Shown here: positions 27,374 through 27,500 of the stretch, piece by piece
Layout: each line of letters opens with the position of its first letter
Numbering within the stretch: position 1 is the first letter of the stretch
Origin: Symbiodinium natans
Lineage: Eukaryota > Sar > Dinophyceae > Suessiales > Symbiodiniaceae
NCBI GenBank assembly: GCA_905221605.1
Contig: CAJNDS010000635.1
Span: forward strand, 137,501 to 165,000
Direction: 5' to 3'
DNA: 27,500 nucleotides
The notes under the pieces: model-generated
Seen by the model: only the letters and a program-made list of their open reading frames with translations
What the model was told of the DNA's origin: nothing
Databases searched by the model: none
Position numbers and translations under genes: made by a program

Positions 27374-27500
27374 GTGAAGTAGATTTGTCCGCTTAAGTCT
27401 GCTGGCAACACCAGCATAACAGCTAAGTGACTGCAGGCGCAGAGGGCCAAGTGAAGTAGATTTGTCCGCTGCTATGTCAGCAGGCAACCAAGCAAAACAG
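27374..27500. repeat. 77-bp imperfect tandem duplication in the upstream tubulin intron
   Basis: The word GTGAAGTAGATTTGTCCGC occurs at 27374 and 27451. The bases that follow each copy are also alike (CTGGCAACACCAG against AGGCAACCAAGC), giving a period of 77 bp. More copies may lie beyond the edge. The stretch 27253-27450 shows no tubulin exon, so it is taken as intron. Confidence 0.75.

Overview
The window looks like nuclear DNA of a protist, most likely a dinoflagellate. The best evidence is an intron-dense alpha-tubulin gene on the minus strand (21213-27252, continuing past the right edge). I could rebuild 17 in-frame exons. All 16 introns end in AG before an exon that starts with G. Eleven donors are GC, four are GA and only one is GT. 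GC and GA donors with an AG|G acceptor are a known dinoflagellate trait. The many TTTAGGG/CCCTAAA arrays (the telomere unit of dinoflagellates, plants and several other algae) and the large non-coding fraction fit this. The assignment to dinoflagellates is inference.

Layout. 1-2340: repeats only, namely a large foldback of ATTGAAA-type units, a terminal-inverted-repeat element with 42-bp internal units, then degenerate CCTATAG/TTTAAGG sequence containing a 375-bp tandem repeat. 2340-9610: interstitial TTTAGGG-like DNA on alternating strands, with short GC-rich unique islands; three of these have the splice borders and open frames expected of exons. 9610-17900: mostly non-coding, with AT, GT/CA, poly-C and poly-G tracts, a 430-bp CA-type satellite and two further exon candidates. 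17946-18446: two plus-strand open stretches of unknown function. 18462-19782: a three-exon minus-strand gene with an N-terminal PWWP-like module and a C-terminal J-like (HPDK) segment. 21213-27252: the alpha-tubulin gene, whose introns also contain telomere-like and homopolymer DNA.

The two supported genes lie head to tail on the minus strand, about 1.4 kb apart. There is no sign of an operon or a shared pathway. No rRNA, tRNA, CRISPR array, viral gene or bacterial-type regulatory site was recognised. Most long open frames here are chance frames or repeat translations. The most informative part is the intron architecture: the donor dinucleotide often copies the first bases of the next exon, there is a 15-nt microexon, telomere-like arrays fill introns, and two arrays interrupt or abut inverted-repeat arms.
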